DNA of 64,000 nt from Noviherbaspirillum sedimenti. Lineage in GTDB: Bacteria; Pseudomonadota; Gammaproteobacteria; Burkholderiales; Burkholderiaceae_D. Position numbers and translations under genes: made by a program. Positions 51,327-62,131 of this stretch are shown here, one piece after another; within the stretch, counting starts at the first letter, position 1; each line of letters opens with the position of its first letter. Location: positions 4,030,001 through 4,094,000 of the forward strand of contig NZ_QYUQ01000002.1 in assembly GCF_003590835.1 (NCBI RefSeq). Reading direction: 5' to 3'. Below the pieces are notes generated by a model that saw only the letters and a program-made list of their open reading frames with translations, made no database searches and was not told the DNA's origin.

Positions 51327-51838
51327 ATCCGCCCCCCATTTTTGTCCGCTATCGCCAGGCGACGGCCAATTTCTGGAACGCCCGCAATGAGCGCGAACGC
51401 AAGCAGCTGCTGCTGGCCGCGGTCGTGGCCGTGTTGGGTCTGACCTACATGCTGCTGATCGAACCTGCCTATCTGGGGCGGCAGCAACTGCAGAAGAACT
51501 TGCCGTCCCTGCGCCAGCAGGCAGCCGAATTTCAAACCATGTCGCTGCAGGCTTCTGCCCTGGCGCGCGAAACCCCGCCGCCGGCGCCGCCCATGACGCG
51601 CGAAAGCATCGAAGCAGCGCTGGCGCGTGCCGGCTTAAAACCACAAAATGTTGCAATTGCCGGAACTGATCTTGCCAAAGTTCAACTTTCATCCGTATCC
51701 TTTGCCGGGATGGTGGCTTGGCTCGACGACATGCAAAAATCTGCCCGGGTAACGGTGGCCGATGCCAATATCACGTCGCAGGGACAAACCGATGTCGTGA
51801 ATGCGAGCCTGACCTTGCGGCAACAAAAGAGCGAGTAG
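51323..51838 (+). CDS. gspM: Type II secretion inner-membrane protein GspM
   Basis: This 171-aa protein has a short cytoplasmic part, a transmembrane helix (LLLAAVVAVLGLTYMLLIEP) and a periplasmic ferredoxin-like domain. It stabilises GspL in the assembly platform. It overlaps gspL by 4 bp, indicating coupled translation. Confidence 0.92.
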   Translation: MNPPPIFVRYRQATANFWNARNERERKQLLLAAVVAVLGLTYMLLIEPAYLGRQQLQKNLPSLRQQAAEFQTMSLQASALARETPPPAPPMTRESIEAALARAGLKPQNVAIAGTDLAKVQLSSVSFAGMVAWLDDMQKSARVTVADANITSQGQTDVVNASLTLRQQKSE

Positions 51839-51840
51839 TG

Positions 51841-52635
51841 GTGACTAAAAGCAAAGGCATGGTCAGTCGGCTCATGCTATGGTTCCTGGCAGGCATCGTG
51901 ACCATAGCATTGACCATGCTGGTTTTCCTTCCTGCCAGCTGGATGGCATTCTTGCTGGAGCAGCAGACAGGGGGGCGCCTGACCTTGGGCGATGTGCAGG
52001 GCACATTGTGGCGCGGGTCGGCTTTTCTCGGTGCCGCGCCCAGCGGGCGCGATCCGGTAGTGCCGCTTTTGCCTGGGCGTTTTGGCTGGCGCCTGTCGCC
52101 ACTGGTATTGATCGGCAAGACAAAGTTGACAGTGGAAAATGCCACCGTATTGTCGCAGCCGCTGACCGTCGAGGGCAGTTGGCGCAGCTGGCGGGTCGGC
52201 AGCGCGGCGCTGAACTTGCCGGCCGAACGGCTGGCCAGCCTGGGGGCGCCGCTGAATACGATCCAGCCGGCGGGCACCATGCGTCTATCCTGGTCGCAAT
52301 TGCAGTTGGCGCGTGAGGGGCAGGGCATTGCTGTGCAGGGAACGATGATGCTGGAGATGCGGGATGTGTCTTCGCGCCTGTCGCCGGTCAAGCCGCTGGG
52401 CGCGTATGTACTGGCGTTCGACTGGCAGGGGCAGCAGGCGCAGATGACATTGAAGACGGTAAAGGGGCCGATGCTGCTGTCGGGGTCAGGCATGCTGACC
52501 AACGGCAGGCTGCGGTTTTCGGGGGTGGCGGACGCTGAGGCAGGACAGGAGGAACGGCTGGGTAACCTGCTGAACCTGTTGGGGCAGCGCCGCAGGGAAG
52601 GTAATAAAAACGTAATTGCGCTAGAGTTCAAATAA
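51841..52635 (+). CDS. gspN: Type II secretion protein GspN
   Basis: This 264-aa protein begins with GTG 51841, two bases after gspM, has an N-terminal membrane segment (LMLWFLAGIVTIALTMLVFL), LTLGDVQGTLWRGSA and a beta-rich periplasmic part. GspN is found in a subset of type II systems and its role is not settled. The stop TAA shares its last base with the gspD ATG (TAATG). Confidence 0.88.
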   Translation: MTKSKGMVSRLMLWFLAGIVTIALTMLVFLPASWMAFLLEQQTGGRLTLGDVQGTLWRGSAFLGAAPSGRDPVVPLLPGRFGWRLSPLVLIGKTKLTVENATVLSQPLTVEGSWRSWRVGSAALNLPAERLASLGAPLNTIQPAGTMRLSWSQLQLAREGQGIAVQGTMMLEMRDVSSRLSPVKPLGAYVLAFDWQGQQAQMTLKTVKGPMLLSGSGMLTNGRLRFSGVADAEAGQEERLGNLLNLLGQRRREGNKNVIALEFK

Positions 52636-54839
52636 TGAAAACCAAACCAAGCAAGATATTCCTGGCCAGCCGTCAATGGCGCCGTAGCGGCATGATTGCC
52701 GCCCTGATGTGCGTCCTGGCGGTGCCGCCGGCATACGCGCAGGAACCGGCCAAGGGTGAGGCCGTGCTCAATTTCGTCGGCGCCGACATCGAATCGGTGG
52801 TCAAGGCGGTCGGCCATTACACCAACATGACCTTCCTGATCGATCCGCGCGTCAAGGGTACGATCAGCCTGATTTCCGAGCGGCCGGTGTCCAAGGCGGA
52901 AGCTTTCAGCCTGCTGTCTTCAGCGTTGCGCCTGCAGGGCTATACGGTGGTCATCGGCGACGGTTTTGCCAAGGTCGTGCCGGAAGCCGATGCCAAGTTG
53001 CAGGCCGGGCCGATCCAGGCCGGCCCCGGAGTGCGTGCACGCGGCGACCAGATTGCTACCCAGATTTTCCGCCTCAATTACGAATCGGCCGCCAACTTGG
53101 TGACGGTCCTGCGGCCACTGATTTCGCCCAACAACACCATCAACGCCAACCCCGGCACCAATTCGCTGGTGATCACCGACTACGCCGACAACCTGAAACG
53201 CATCGGCAAGATCATCGCTGCGCTTGACAGCCCGGCCGCCGGCGACATGGATGTGATTCCGGTGCGCCACGCGATTGCCGGCGATATCGCCACCATGGTC
53301 AACCGCCTGATGGAGCCGGCGCCCGGTACCGGTGTCGGCGACCGCGTGAGCCTGCTGGCCGATTCGCGCACCAATTCGGTCATCGTGCGGGCGCCGTCGG
53401 CGGCCCGCGCCAACCTGGCCAAGTCGCTGATTGCCAAGCTGGACCAGCCCACCGCCAATCCCGGCAATGTGCACGTGGTTTACCTGAAAAACGCCGAAGC
53501 GACCAAGCTGGCGCAAACCCTGCGCGCGGTCGTGTCGTCCGACACTTCCTCGCCGGCCGCCGGCCAGCAGGGTTCGGGGCTGTCGCAGCAAACGGGCATG
53601 GGGCAGCAAGGAACGGCGCAGCAGGGCACTGCCGGCGCCGGCATGCAGTCCGGACCGCTGGGCGGCTCCAGCAGCACGCAGCAGCCCGGCCTGTCGGGCG
53701 GCGGTGCCGCCGGTTTCATCCAGGCCGATGCCTCCACCAATACCCTGATCATCACCGCCAGCGAAGCCATCTATCGCAACCTGCGCGCCGTCATCGACAA
53801 GCTCGATGCGCGCCGCGCGCAAGTCTATGTCGAGTCGCTGATCGTCGAGGTGACCGCCAACCGCGCGGCCGAGTTCGGCGTGCAGTGGGCCGGCCTGACC
53901 GGCGGTGACGGCAGCCGTTACCGCGTCGGCACGCTGACCGGGTTCCAGACTGGCGGCAACAATCTGATCAACCAGGTGGGGGTATCGGCCGCCAACCGTC
54001 TGCCACCCGGCAACGGCCTGAACCTCGGCATTTTCCGCCAGGTGGGCGGCCATATCACGCTGGGGGCGATCGCCCGCGCGCTGGAAACCGACGACAATGC
54101 CAACATCCTGTCGATGCCGAACCTGATTACGCTCGACAACGAGGAAGCGCGCATCATCGTCGGCCAGAACGTGCCCTTCATTTCCGGCCAGTTCACCACG
54201 CCGGCCTCGGGCGGATCGGCCACTGTCAACCCGTTCCAGACCATCGAGCGCAAGGACATCGGCCTGTCATTACGCGTCAAGCCGCAAATCTCCGAAGGCG
54301 GCACCGTCAAGATGGCGATTTACCAGGAAACCTCGAACGTGCAGCCCAAGGGCGACGCCTCCGATATCATCACCAACAAGCGTTCGATTGAAACCAATGT
54401 GCTGGTCGATGACGGCGAGATCATCGTGCTCGGCGGCCTGATCGAGGATACTGCTTCGGACACCGAGGAAAAAGTGCCAGGCCTGGGCGATATTCCGGTG
54501 CTCGGCAACCTGTTCAAATACCAGAAGCGCGGCCGCACCAAGACCAACCTGATGGTGTTCCTGCGGCCGACCATCATTCGCAGTCCCGAGCAGAACGCCG
54601 ATGTTGCGGCGGACCGCTACGGCTACATCCGAAACACGCAGGCCACCTCCCGCTCCGAGCCCTCGATGGTGCTGCCCCACATGCCGGTGCCGACCCTGCC
54701 GCCGCTGGAAAACGGCCGTCTTATTGGCGGTCCGATGCTGCAGCGGCTGCCGCAGCCGCAGCCGCCGACCATGCAACAACCGCAGCCTCAGACGGTACCT
54801 GTACCGGCGCCTGAGACTGCACCTGCACAGGTAAAGTGA
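52635..54839 (+). CDS. gspD: Type II secretion outer-membrane secretin GspD
   Basis: This 734-aa secretin forms the outer-membrane channel. It has a signal peptide (AALMCVLAVPPAYAQ), N0-N3 domains (VKAVGHYTNMTFLIDPRVKG; N-domain repeats such as VYLKNAEATKLAQTLRAVVS), a Gln/Gly-rich disordered insert in N3 (about residues 300-355), the secretin core with VPFISGQFTT and LRVKPQISEGG, and a Pro/Gln-rich tail. It starts right at the gspN stop. Confidence 0.97.
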   Translation: MKTKPSKIFLASRQWRRSGMIAALMCVLAVPPAYAQEPAKGEAVLNFVGADIESVVKAVGHYTNMTFLIDPRVKGTISLISERPVSKAEAFSLLSSALRLQGYTVVIGDGFAKVVPEADAKLQAGPIQAGPGVRARGDQIATQIFRLNYESAANLVTVLRPLISPNNTINANPGTNSLVITDYADNLKRIGKIIAALDSPAAGDMDVIPVRHAIAGDIATMVNRLMEPAPGTGVGDRVSLLADSRTNSVIVRAPSAARANLAKSLIAKLDQPTANPGNVHVVYLKNAEATKLAQTLRAVVSSDTSSPAAGQQGSGLSQQTGMGQQGTAQQGTAGAGMQSGPLGGSSSTQQPGLSGGGAAGFIQADASTNTLIITASEAIYRNLRAVIDKLDARRAQVYVESLIVEVTANRAAEFGVQWAGLTGGDGSRYRVGTLTGFQTGGNNLINQVGVSAANRLPPGNGLNLGIFRQVGGHITLGAIARALETDDNANILSMPNLITLDNEEARIIVGQNVPFISGQFTTPASGGSATVNPFQTIERKDIGLSLRVKPQISEGGTVKMAIYQETSNVQPKGDASDIITNKRSIETNVLVDDGEIIVLGGLIEDTASDTEEKVPGLGDIPVLGNLFKYQKRGRTKTNLMVFLRPTIIRSPEQNADVAADRYGYIRNTQATSRSEPSMVLPHMPVPTLPPLENGRLIGGPMLQRLPQPQPPTMQQPQPQTVPVPAPETAPAQVK

Positions 54840-54855
54840 GTTACTGGAAACAGAC

Positions 54856-56295
54856 ATGGATAACGTCACAATGGAAGCCCGTCTGCTGCCCTATGCCTAT
54901 GCGCGCGATTTTGCGCTGCTGGCGCGGCGCACCAGCGCCGATGGCGGGCCGGTAGAGGTCTGGGTCTCAGAAGCGACACAGCCCGCGGCAATCGCCGAGG
55001 TAAGCCGCCGCTTTGGCCGCATCCGTCTGAAGTCGATGACGCGCGAGGAACTCGAGGAAGCGATCGCGCAAACTTATGCCGGTTCCGGCGGCGATGCCGC
55101 CCAGGTGATCGATGAATACGAGTCGGACCTGGATCTCGCCAAGCTGATGCGTGACATGCCGGCCATCGAGGATCTTCTGGAATCTGCCGATGATGCCCCG
55201 GTGATCCGCATGATCAACGCGCTCTTGACGCAGGCGCTGCGCGAAGGCGCTTCTGACATCCACATCGAACCGTTCGAACAGGTCTCGGTGGTGCGCTTTC
55301 GCATCGACGGCTCGCTGCGTGACGTCGTGCGCCCCAAGAAGGCGATCCATGCCTCGCTGATTTCGCGCATCAAGATCATGGCCCAGCTCGATATCGCCGA
55401 GAAGCGCCTGCCGCAGGACGGCCGCATCACCCTGCGCATCGGCGGCAAGCCGGTCGATGTGCGCGTCTCGACCCTGCCGACCGGGCACGGCGAGCGCGCC
55501 GTGTTGCGCCTTCTGGACAAGGAAGCGGGCCATCTCGACCTGAAGAACCTTGGCATGAGCGCGGATGTGCTGCCGCAGTTCGATCGCCTGATTTCACAGC
55601 CGCACGGCATCGTGCTGGTGACCGGTCCGACCGGTTCCGGCAAGACCACTACCCTGTATGCCGCGCTGTCGCGCCTGAACGCCTCCACCACCAACATCCT
55701 GACGGTGGAAGACCCGATCGAGTATGAGCTGGCCGGCGTCGGCCAAACCCAGGTCAACCCGAAGATCGACATGACTTTCGCCAAGGCCCTGCGCGCGATC
55801 CTGCGGCAGGACCCGGACGTCATCATGATCGGCGAGATCCGCGATCTGGAAACCGCGCAGATTGCGGTGCAGGCCTCGTTGACCGGGCACCTGGTGCTGG
55901 CGACGCTGCATACCAACGATTCGGCCGCCGCCGTCACGCGCCTGCTGGACATGGGGATCGAACCGTTCCTGCTGTCGTCTTCCTTGCTGGGAGTGGTGGC
56001 GCAGCGCCTGGTGCGCAAGCTGTGCCCGCACTGCCGCCGCCACGATGGCCGTATCTGGCATGCGGTCGGCTGCGACCAGTGCGGCCAGACCGGCTACCAG
56101 GGGCGGGTGGGCGTCTACGAGTTGTTGCAGACCAATGACGAGATTGCCGCGCAGATCCACAATCAGGCCTCCGAAGCCGACATTCGCACCACCGCGCAGA
56201 AGTATGGCATGCGCACCATGCGCGAGGATGGCGAGCGCTGGCTGGCCGAAGGCGTTACCACCGAGGCTGAACTCTTGCGTGTCACCAAAGAATAG
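54856..56295 (+). CDS. gspE: Type II secretion ATPase GspE
   Basis: This 479-aa cytoplasmic ATPase has the Walker A motif GPTGSGKTTTLYA near residue 256, the Asp box and Walker B (ILRQDPDVIMIGEIRDLETA), the His box (TGHLVLATLHTNDS), and the C-terminal zinc finger with CPHC and CDQCGQTGYQG. It drives pseudopilus assembly. It lies 16 bp after gspD. Confidence 0.97.
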   Translation: MDNVTMEARLLPYAYARDFALLARRTSADGGPVEVWVSEATQPAAIAEVSRRFGRIRLKSMTREELEEAIAQTYAGSGGDAAQVIDEYESDLDLAKLMRDMPAIEDLLESADDAPVIRMINALLTQALREGASDIHIEPFEQVSVVRFRIDGSLRDVVRPKKAIHASLISRIKIMAQLDIAEKRLPQDGRITLRIGGKPVDVRVSTLPTGHGERAVLRLLDKEAGHLDLKNLGMSADVLPQFDRLISQPHGIVLVTGPTGSGKTTTLYAALSRLNASTTNILTVEDPIEYELAGVGQTQVNPKIDMTFAKALRAILRQDPDVIMIGEIRDLETAQIAVQASLTGHLVLATLHTNDSAAAVTRLLDMGIEPFLLSSSLLGVVAQRLVRKLCPHCRRHDGRIWHAVGCDQCGQTGYQGRVGVYELLQTNDEIAAQIHNQASEADIRTTAQKYGMRTMREDGERWLAEGVTTEAELLRVTKE

Positions 56296-56303
56296 GTTGC
56301 GTC

Positions 56304-57524
56304 TTGCCAGCATTCCGATATGAAGCCGTCGATCCCGGCGGCAGTACCAAGAAAGGCGTGCTCAACGCCGACAGCGCCCGCGCCGCGCGCGCCGATTTGC
56401 GCACCCAGGGGCTGGTGCCCATCAAGGTCGAGGCGATCGCCGCCCAGCTGGATGCCGCCGGCAAGGCACGGCCGCGTGCCTTCGGTGACCACCTGTCGAC
56501 GGTCGAGACCGCGCTGTTCACGCGCCAGCTGGCCAGCCTGCTGGAAGCCGGCCTGCCGCTTGAACAGTGCTTTACCGCCTTGCTGGAACAGGCCGAACGC
56601 ACCTACGTGCGCGACCTGATCGCCTCGATTCGTTCCGAAGTGATGGCCGGCGCCTCGCTGTCGGATGCTTTGAGCCAGCATCCACGCGATTTCCCCGACA
56701 TCTATCGCGCGCTGGTCGCCTCCGGCGAGCAGATCGGCCAGCTTGCACGGGTGTTGTCGCGCCTGGCCGACTATATCGAGCGGCGCAACCAGCTGGTGCA
56801 GAAGGTCAAGCTGGCGTTCACCTACCCGGCCATCGTCACCGTGGTCGCGTTCGCCATCGTGATCTTCCTGCTCACTTACGTGGTGCCGCAGATCGTCTCG
56901 GTATTCGCCAATACCAAGCAAAAGCTGCCTTTCCTGACCGTAATGATGCTGGCGATTTCGGATTTCGTGCGCAATTACGGCTGGATCGTCGCCATCGTCG
57001 TGATCGCCGCCTTCCTGATATGGCGGCGCCTGCTGAAAGATCCGGCCATCAAGCTGCGCTGGCATACCTGGCTGCTGGATGCGCCAATGTATGGCAAGTT
57101 CGAGCGCAGCCTCAATACCGCACGCTTTGCCAGCACCCTGGCGATTACCACCGGCTCGGGCGTGCCGATCCTGCGCGCCCTGCAGACCAGCCGCGACACT
57201 TTATCCAACGTCGCCATGCGCGAGCAGGTGGAAGAGGCCACCAATAGCGTGCGCGAGGGCGTCAGCCTGGCGCGCGCGCTGTCGGCGCACCAGCATTTCC
57301 CGCCGATGCTGATCCACATGATTCGCGCCGGCGAAGTCACCGGCGAGTTGCCGGCCATGCTGGAGCGCGCCTCCAGCGCCCAGGAGCAGGATCTGGAGCG
57401 GCGCGCCCTGACCATTGCCGGCTTGCTGGAGCCGGTGCTGATCCTGGCCATGGGGGTGGTGGTTCTGCTGATTGTGCTGGCGGTGCTGATGCCCATCATC
57501 GAGATCAACCAGCTGGTGCGGTAG
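56304..57524 (+). CDS. gspF: Type II secretion inner-membrane platform protein GspF
   Basis: This 406-aa protein has two similar cytoplasmic halves (LFTRQLASLLEAGLPLEQCF and RFASTLAITTGSGVPILRAL) and three transmembrane segments; the last segments VLILAMGVVVLLIVLAVLMP are at the C-terminus. It is the central platform protein. It begins at TTG 56304. Confidence 0.96.
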   Translation: MPAFRYEAVDPGGSTKKGVLNADSARAARADLRTQGLVPIKVEAIAAQLDAAGKARPRAFGDHLSTVETALFTRQLASLLEAGLPLEQCFTALLEQAERTYVRDLIASIRSEVMAGASLSDALSQHPRDFPDIYRALVASGEQIGQLARVLSRLADYIERRNQLVQKVKLAFTYPAIVTVVAFAIVIFLLTYVVPQIVSVFANTKQKLPFLTVMMLAISDFVRNYGWIVAIVVIAAFLIWRRLLKDPAIKLRWHTWLLDAPMYGKFERSLNTARFASTLAITTGSGVPILRALQTSRDTLSNVAMREQVEEATNSVREGVSLARALSAHQHFPPMLIHMIRAGEVTGELPAMLERASSAQEQDLERRALTIAGLLEPVLILAMGVVVLLIVLAVLMPIIEINQLVR

Positions 57525-57555
57525 CCGTGCCCAGCCGATTAACCAAGGGACTTTA

Positions 57556-58218
57556 ATGAAGCAGTTGCCTCTCGTTGCCAGTTTCATCCTGTTCATCGCC
57601 CTGTGCGCCTCGGTCGCGTACTGGGGCATGCAATTGTTCAGGCCGGCTGCACGCGCAGTCGCGCCGCCGCCGGCCGTTGCGGATGCGCGCATCGATGCCG
57701 CCGCCGGCCTGTTCGGCGGGCGTCCGGCCGCAGTCGCCGTGGCCAGCAATTACGAATTGAAGGGCGTGGTGATGGCCGGCAGTGCCGGCGAAAGCGCCGC
57801 CATCCTGTCGGCTGATGGCAAGCCCGCAACCGCCGTCGCGGTTGGCAAGGAAATGATGCCGGGAGTTATCGTCAAGGAGGTGCATCCCTTGCATGTCCTG
57901 CTATCCGAGAATGGCGTCACCAAGCGCGTTGAATTGCCGGAAAGCGCCAGGGGGCAGTCGAGCATGCTGGTCACCGCACCGATGCCCACCAGTCCGGCGC
58001 CGGCGCCCGATACTGCGCCGCCGCCGCCCGGCGGCAACGTCATGGCGCCGGGACCGATCACCGGCTCGACTTCCGTGCTGCGGCCAATCCCGGGCTATGC
58101 CGGCGCGCCGCCGGTCATGCAATCGGCGCCGCCAGCGCCGGGCGCGGTACCCGTGCCGACGCCACCGTCGGATGCCGGCAACAATGGCACTGCCAATGTG
58201 CCGGCGCCGAGCCGGTAA
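57556..58218 (+). CDS. gspC: Type II secretion inner-membrane protein GspC
   Basis: This 220-aa protein has an N-terminal membrane anchor (ASFILFIALCASVAYWGMQL), the HR domain (FGGRPAAVAVASNYELKGVV, GKEMMPGVIVKEVHPLHVLL) and a Pro/Ala-rich tail but no visible C-terminal PDZ or coiled-coil domain. GspC contacts the secretin GspD and helps choose substrates. It is the last gene of the operon, which is not the usual place. Confidence 0.9.
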   Translation: MKQLPLVASFILFIALCASVAYWGMQLFRPAARAVAPPPAVADARIDAAAGLFGGRPAAVAVASNYELKGVVMAGSAGESAAILSADGKPATAVAVGKEMMPGVIVKEVHPLHVLLSENGVTKRVELPESARGQSSMLVTAPMPTSPAPAPDTAPPPPGGNVMAPGPITGSTSVLRPIPGYAGAPPVMQSAPPAPGAVPVPTPPSDAGNNGTANVPAPSR

Positions 58219-58234
58219 AGCCGGTTACAGGACG

Positions 58235-59578
<1,344 letters not shown>

Positions 59579-59598
59579 GGTGTTAATCTCGGAGAAAG

Positions 59599-60135
59599 TT
59601 AATCGAGCGTTTCGATCACGTGGTTCAGGTTGGTGTAGATGCACAGTTCGCCGGCGATGGTCAGCGATTTCTTGACGATCTCCAGCGGCACCAGGTCGGT
59701 ATTGTCCTGCAGCGCCTTGGCCGCCGATTGCGCAAACAGGCCGCCGGAGCCGATGGCGCCGATGCCGTCCTCCGGTTCCAGCACGTCGCCGTTGCCGGTA
59801 ATGACCAGGGTGGAGTCGCGGTCGGCCACCAGCAGCATGGCTTCGAGCCGGCGCAACATGCGGTCGGTACGCCAGTTCTTGGCAAGTTCGACTGAAGCGC
59901 GCATCAGGTGGCCCTGGTGCTTCTCGAGCTTGGCTTCGAATAATTCGATCAGGGTGAAAGCGTCGGCGGTGCCGCCGGCAAAGCCGGCTAGCACCTTGCC
60001 GTGGTAAAGCTTTCTGACTTTGCGTGCGCTGCCTTTCATGATAGCGTTGCCGAGCGTCACTTGACCATCGCCGCCGAGCGCAACGATATTGCCACGACGG
60101 ACAGAAAGGATGGTGGTGCCGTGAAATTGTTCCAT
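59599..60135 (-). CDS. hslV: HslV (ClpQ) peptidase of the HslUV protease
   Basis: This 178-aa threonine peptidase has the propeptide MEQFHG followed by TTILSVRR, so Thr7 becomes the N-terminal nucleophile after processing; the rest shows GDGQVTLG and [11 protein letters not shown]. It assembles with HslU for ATP-dependent degradation in the cytoplasm. It is the first of the pair, in the same order as in other Burkholderiales. Confidence 0.96.
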   Translation of the reverse strand: MEQFHGTTILSVRRGNIVALGGDGQVTLGNAIMKGSARKVRKLYHGKVLAGFAGGTADAFTLIELFEAKLEKHQGHLMRASVELAKNWRTDRMLRRLEAMLLVADRDSTLVITGNGDVLEPEDGIGAIGSGGLFAQSAAKALQDNTDLVPLEIVKKSLTIAGELCIYTNLNHVIETLD

Positions 60136-60362
60136 GAAAACCTCAAATAGTGGATAGCGGCTAAGCTATTGTGCGCTACGCCCCGATAAGCCACCAGGCA
60201 ATCTGGGCGGCACATTGAAGACGCTCAAGCCGGGTAGCGGGCAACATTGAAATAATGGGGGCCAACGCGGCGATTACAAGGTCGCGCGCAAGGCAAATAC
60301 GGCAGGCTGGCAGCAGGGGCCAGATAGAGGGCGAACGGGAAGGATGGGCGACGGCGCCCGGA

Positions 60363-61757
60363 TCAGTACTTGCGTAGCGTAAGCTGGACGACCTCGCGCA
60401 GGCCGATCACCTGGAACAATGCTGCCACCAGATAATTGACATTGCACAGCTCGACCACCTTGCCCTGGCCGGCCAATGGCGCCAGCATCGACAGCAACTG
60501 GCCGGCGGCGCTGAAATCGATGCGTATCAGGTTCTTGCAATCGATCACGGCAGGATTGTATTTCGCAACATAATCGTTGATGGCATTGAGCGCGTTGCCG
60601 CGGCCATCGATCAGCGCCGGCATCATGTATCTTTCCGATTCCGGTGCAGGCTGTTCCAGCAACTCGACCGCGGTCGAGACTTTTTGCGGCGCGACGAAGG
60701 CCGGCGGCGAGACTTCGAAGGTGACGCAATAATCGATGCTGGCTTCTTCGAATTCCTGCTCGCGCTTGAGTAATTGCAGAATTTCCAGCAACAGCAGCCA
60801 GGGCGCATCGGTATCGTCACGACGGCCGGTTTCGATGATGGCGCGGATTTTGGTTGCCAGTTCAGGGGCGCCCACCAGGATCAGTTCAGCGCCGGATTTT
60901 TGCAACTTTTTCAGGGTCGCCAGCAGCAGGGCGCAACCGTCGGCTTGCACTTCCGTGACGCGCGCGAATTCGAGGCGCAGCACGCCATTTTTTTCGCTCA
61001 GCTTGTGGGCGCGCTCGAGCTGCTTGGCGATCGCCTCGTCGAGCTTGCCGGAGAAGGTGATCGCCGGGCTTGCGCTGGTCGGCTGGAGCGCGGCCTGCAT
61101 GTCGAGACGTTTCCCCTCCCAGGCCGGCGGCGAAGTTTCGAACTTGGCGGCGAATTCAATCGACAGCGTCTCGAATTGCTCATGCTTGCCGGTCATCTGA
61201 TACAGGTCGAACAGCATGCGCCAGACAATTTTGATCGTGTCGCCTAGCGACGTGTCGTGGATGGCGCTGAGCAACATTTGCTCGGCTATATCGTTTTGCT
61301 CGTTGGCGAATAGAATCGCTGCTTCCTCGATAGCCGGATGGGTCTCGGAGCTGGCGACGATGACATTGCCGGCGCGCGGGTCGAGCCCGAAACCGGTGGT
61401 GTTGCCCAGGGTTGGCAAGGTCGATGGACCTGCGGCCTGTGTGTTTGCCGCCTGGCTATTGATGGCAGCGGTCGGCGCGGCCCCCCTGGCGGGCGCGGCA
61501 CTGGGTTGGCTCGCGGTTTTTTTGGCCGAGCGACCTAGCTCCGACGTCATTTCGGATTCGATTGCATCGATTTTTTGTGCAGTGGCACGGGCGGCGTCAC
61601 GCTGCTGCGAATTGCGGGAACTGCCGCTGCTGCGGCTGTTGCGATTTGCCGAGGTTCGCGCCGGATCATTCTCGCGTTTGCGACGAGAATCATCCATGTC
61701 AGACGCAGATGTGTCCGCTTGACGGTCCTTCTTGCCTAAAAACGAAAAAATCCCCAC
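60363..61757 (-). CDS. STAS-domain protein with disordered N-terminus
   Basis: This 464-aa protein has a basic Ser/Arg-rich N-terminal part (about residues 12-65), an Ala-rich stretch to about 120, a helical domain (about 145-215), then two STAS-like domains: one at about 228-310 (VLRLEFARVTEVQADGCALL), another at about 378-464 (AVIDCKNLIRIDFSAAGQLL). STAS domains pass regulatory signals through protein contacts. The second half of each domain lacks a clear phosphoserine consensus. It lies 227 bp upstream of hslV in the same direction. Function unknown. Confidence 0.8.
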   Translation of the reverse strand: MGIFSFLGKKDRQADTSASDMDDSRRKRENDPARTSANRNSRSSGSSRNSQQRDAARATAQKIDAIESEMTSELGRSAKKTASQPSAAPARGAAPTAAINSQAANTQAAGPSTLPTLGNTTGFGLDPRAGNVIVASSETHPAIEEAAILFANEQNDIAEQMLLSAIHDTSLGDTIKIVWRMLFDLYQMTGKHEQFETLSIEFAAKFETSPPAWEGKRLDMQAALQPTSASPAITFSGKLDEAIAKQLERAHKLSEKNGVLRLEFARVTEVQADGCALLLATLKKLQKSGAELILVGAPELATKIRAIIETGRRDDTDAPWLLLLEILQLLKREQEFEEASIDYCVTFEVSPPAFVAPQKVSTAVELLEQPAPESERYMMPALIDGRGNALNAINDYVAKYNPAVIDCKNLIRIDFSAAGQLLSMLAPLAGQGKVVELCNVNYLVAALFQVIGLREVVQLTLRKY

Positions 61758-62131
61758 GTCGCTCCTGTCCCTATTGCCGCCAGCAGTCCGGTTTCCCTTG
61801 ATGGTCCAGAAAGGGCCGCTGGTATAACGCCAATCTTGTCAGACTGAAAATCAATCAGACAATTATAGCCTCAAAGCATATGCCGGATGTTGATTACAGC
61901 TTGATGCGCGGAATTTGTCAAATGATCCGGCCTGGTGTCGCATGTTTTGACAACAAGGAGGATGAATGCCAACAGGGGCAATGGAGAATGCGTTGTCGAA
62001 CGCGAACACCTGCAAGCCATCCGGCCCGCAAGCGCATGGCGGCGGCGCTGCCACGCCCGTCGCAGCCGTCGCGCTACGCCACAAACGGCGGCCTGCTTGC
62101 CGGCATGATGCCGGCAAGCAGGGCAGGGCGA
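61758..62131. other. Spacer between dksA and the STAS gene
   Basis: This 374-bp stretch holds no convincing gene; short reading frames here look like chance frames. It contains the strong hairpin at 62092-62122, just after the dksA stop codon. The A/T-rich part near 61830-61960 may hold the STAS-gene promoter; I cannot name the boxes. Confidence 0.5.
62092..62122 (-). terminator. Perfect 13-bp hairpin downstream of dksA
   Basis: CCTGCTTGCCGGC (62092-62104) and GCCGGCAAGCAGG (62110-62122) form a perfect stem with a 5-nt loop, starting 9 bp after the dksA stop in the direction of transcription. It has no clear T-run on the minus strand, so it may be a Rho-dependent or partial terminator, or a 3'-end stabiliser. 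Confidence 0.6.

Noticed and set aside
60136..60362. Possible small gene between hslV and the STAS gene
   Set aside because: No frame with a credible start and composition; nothing found except the promoter-like spacer.
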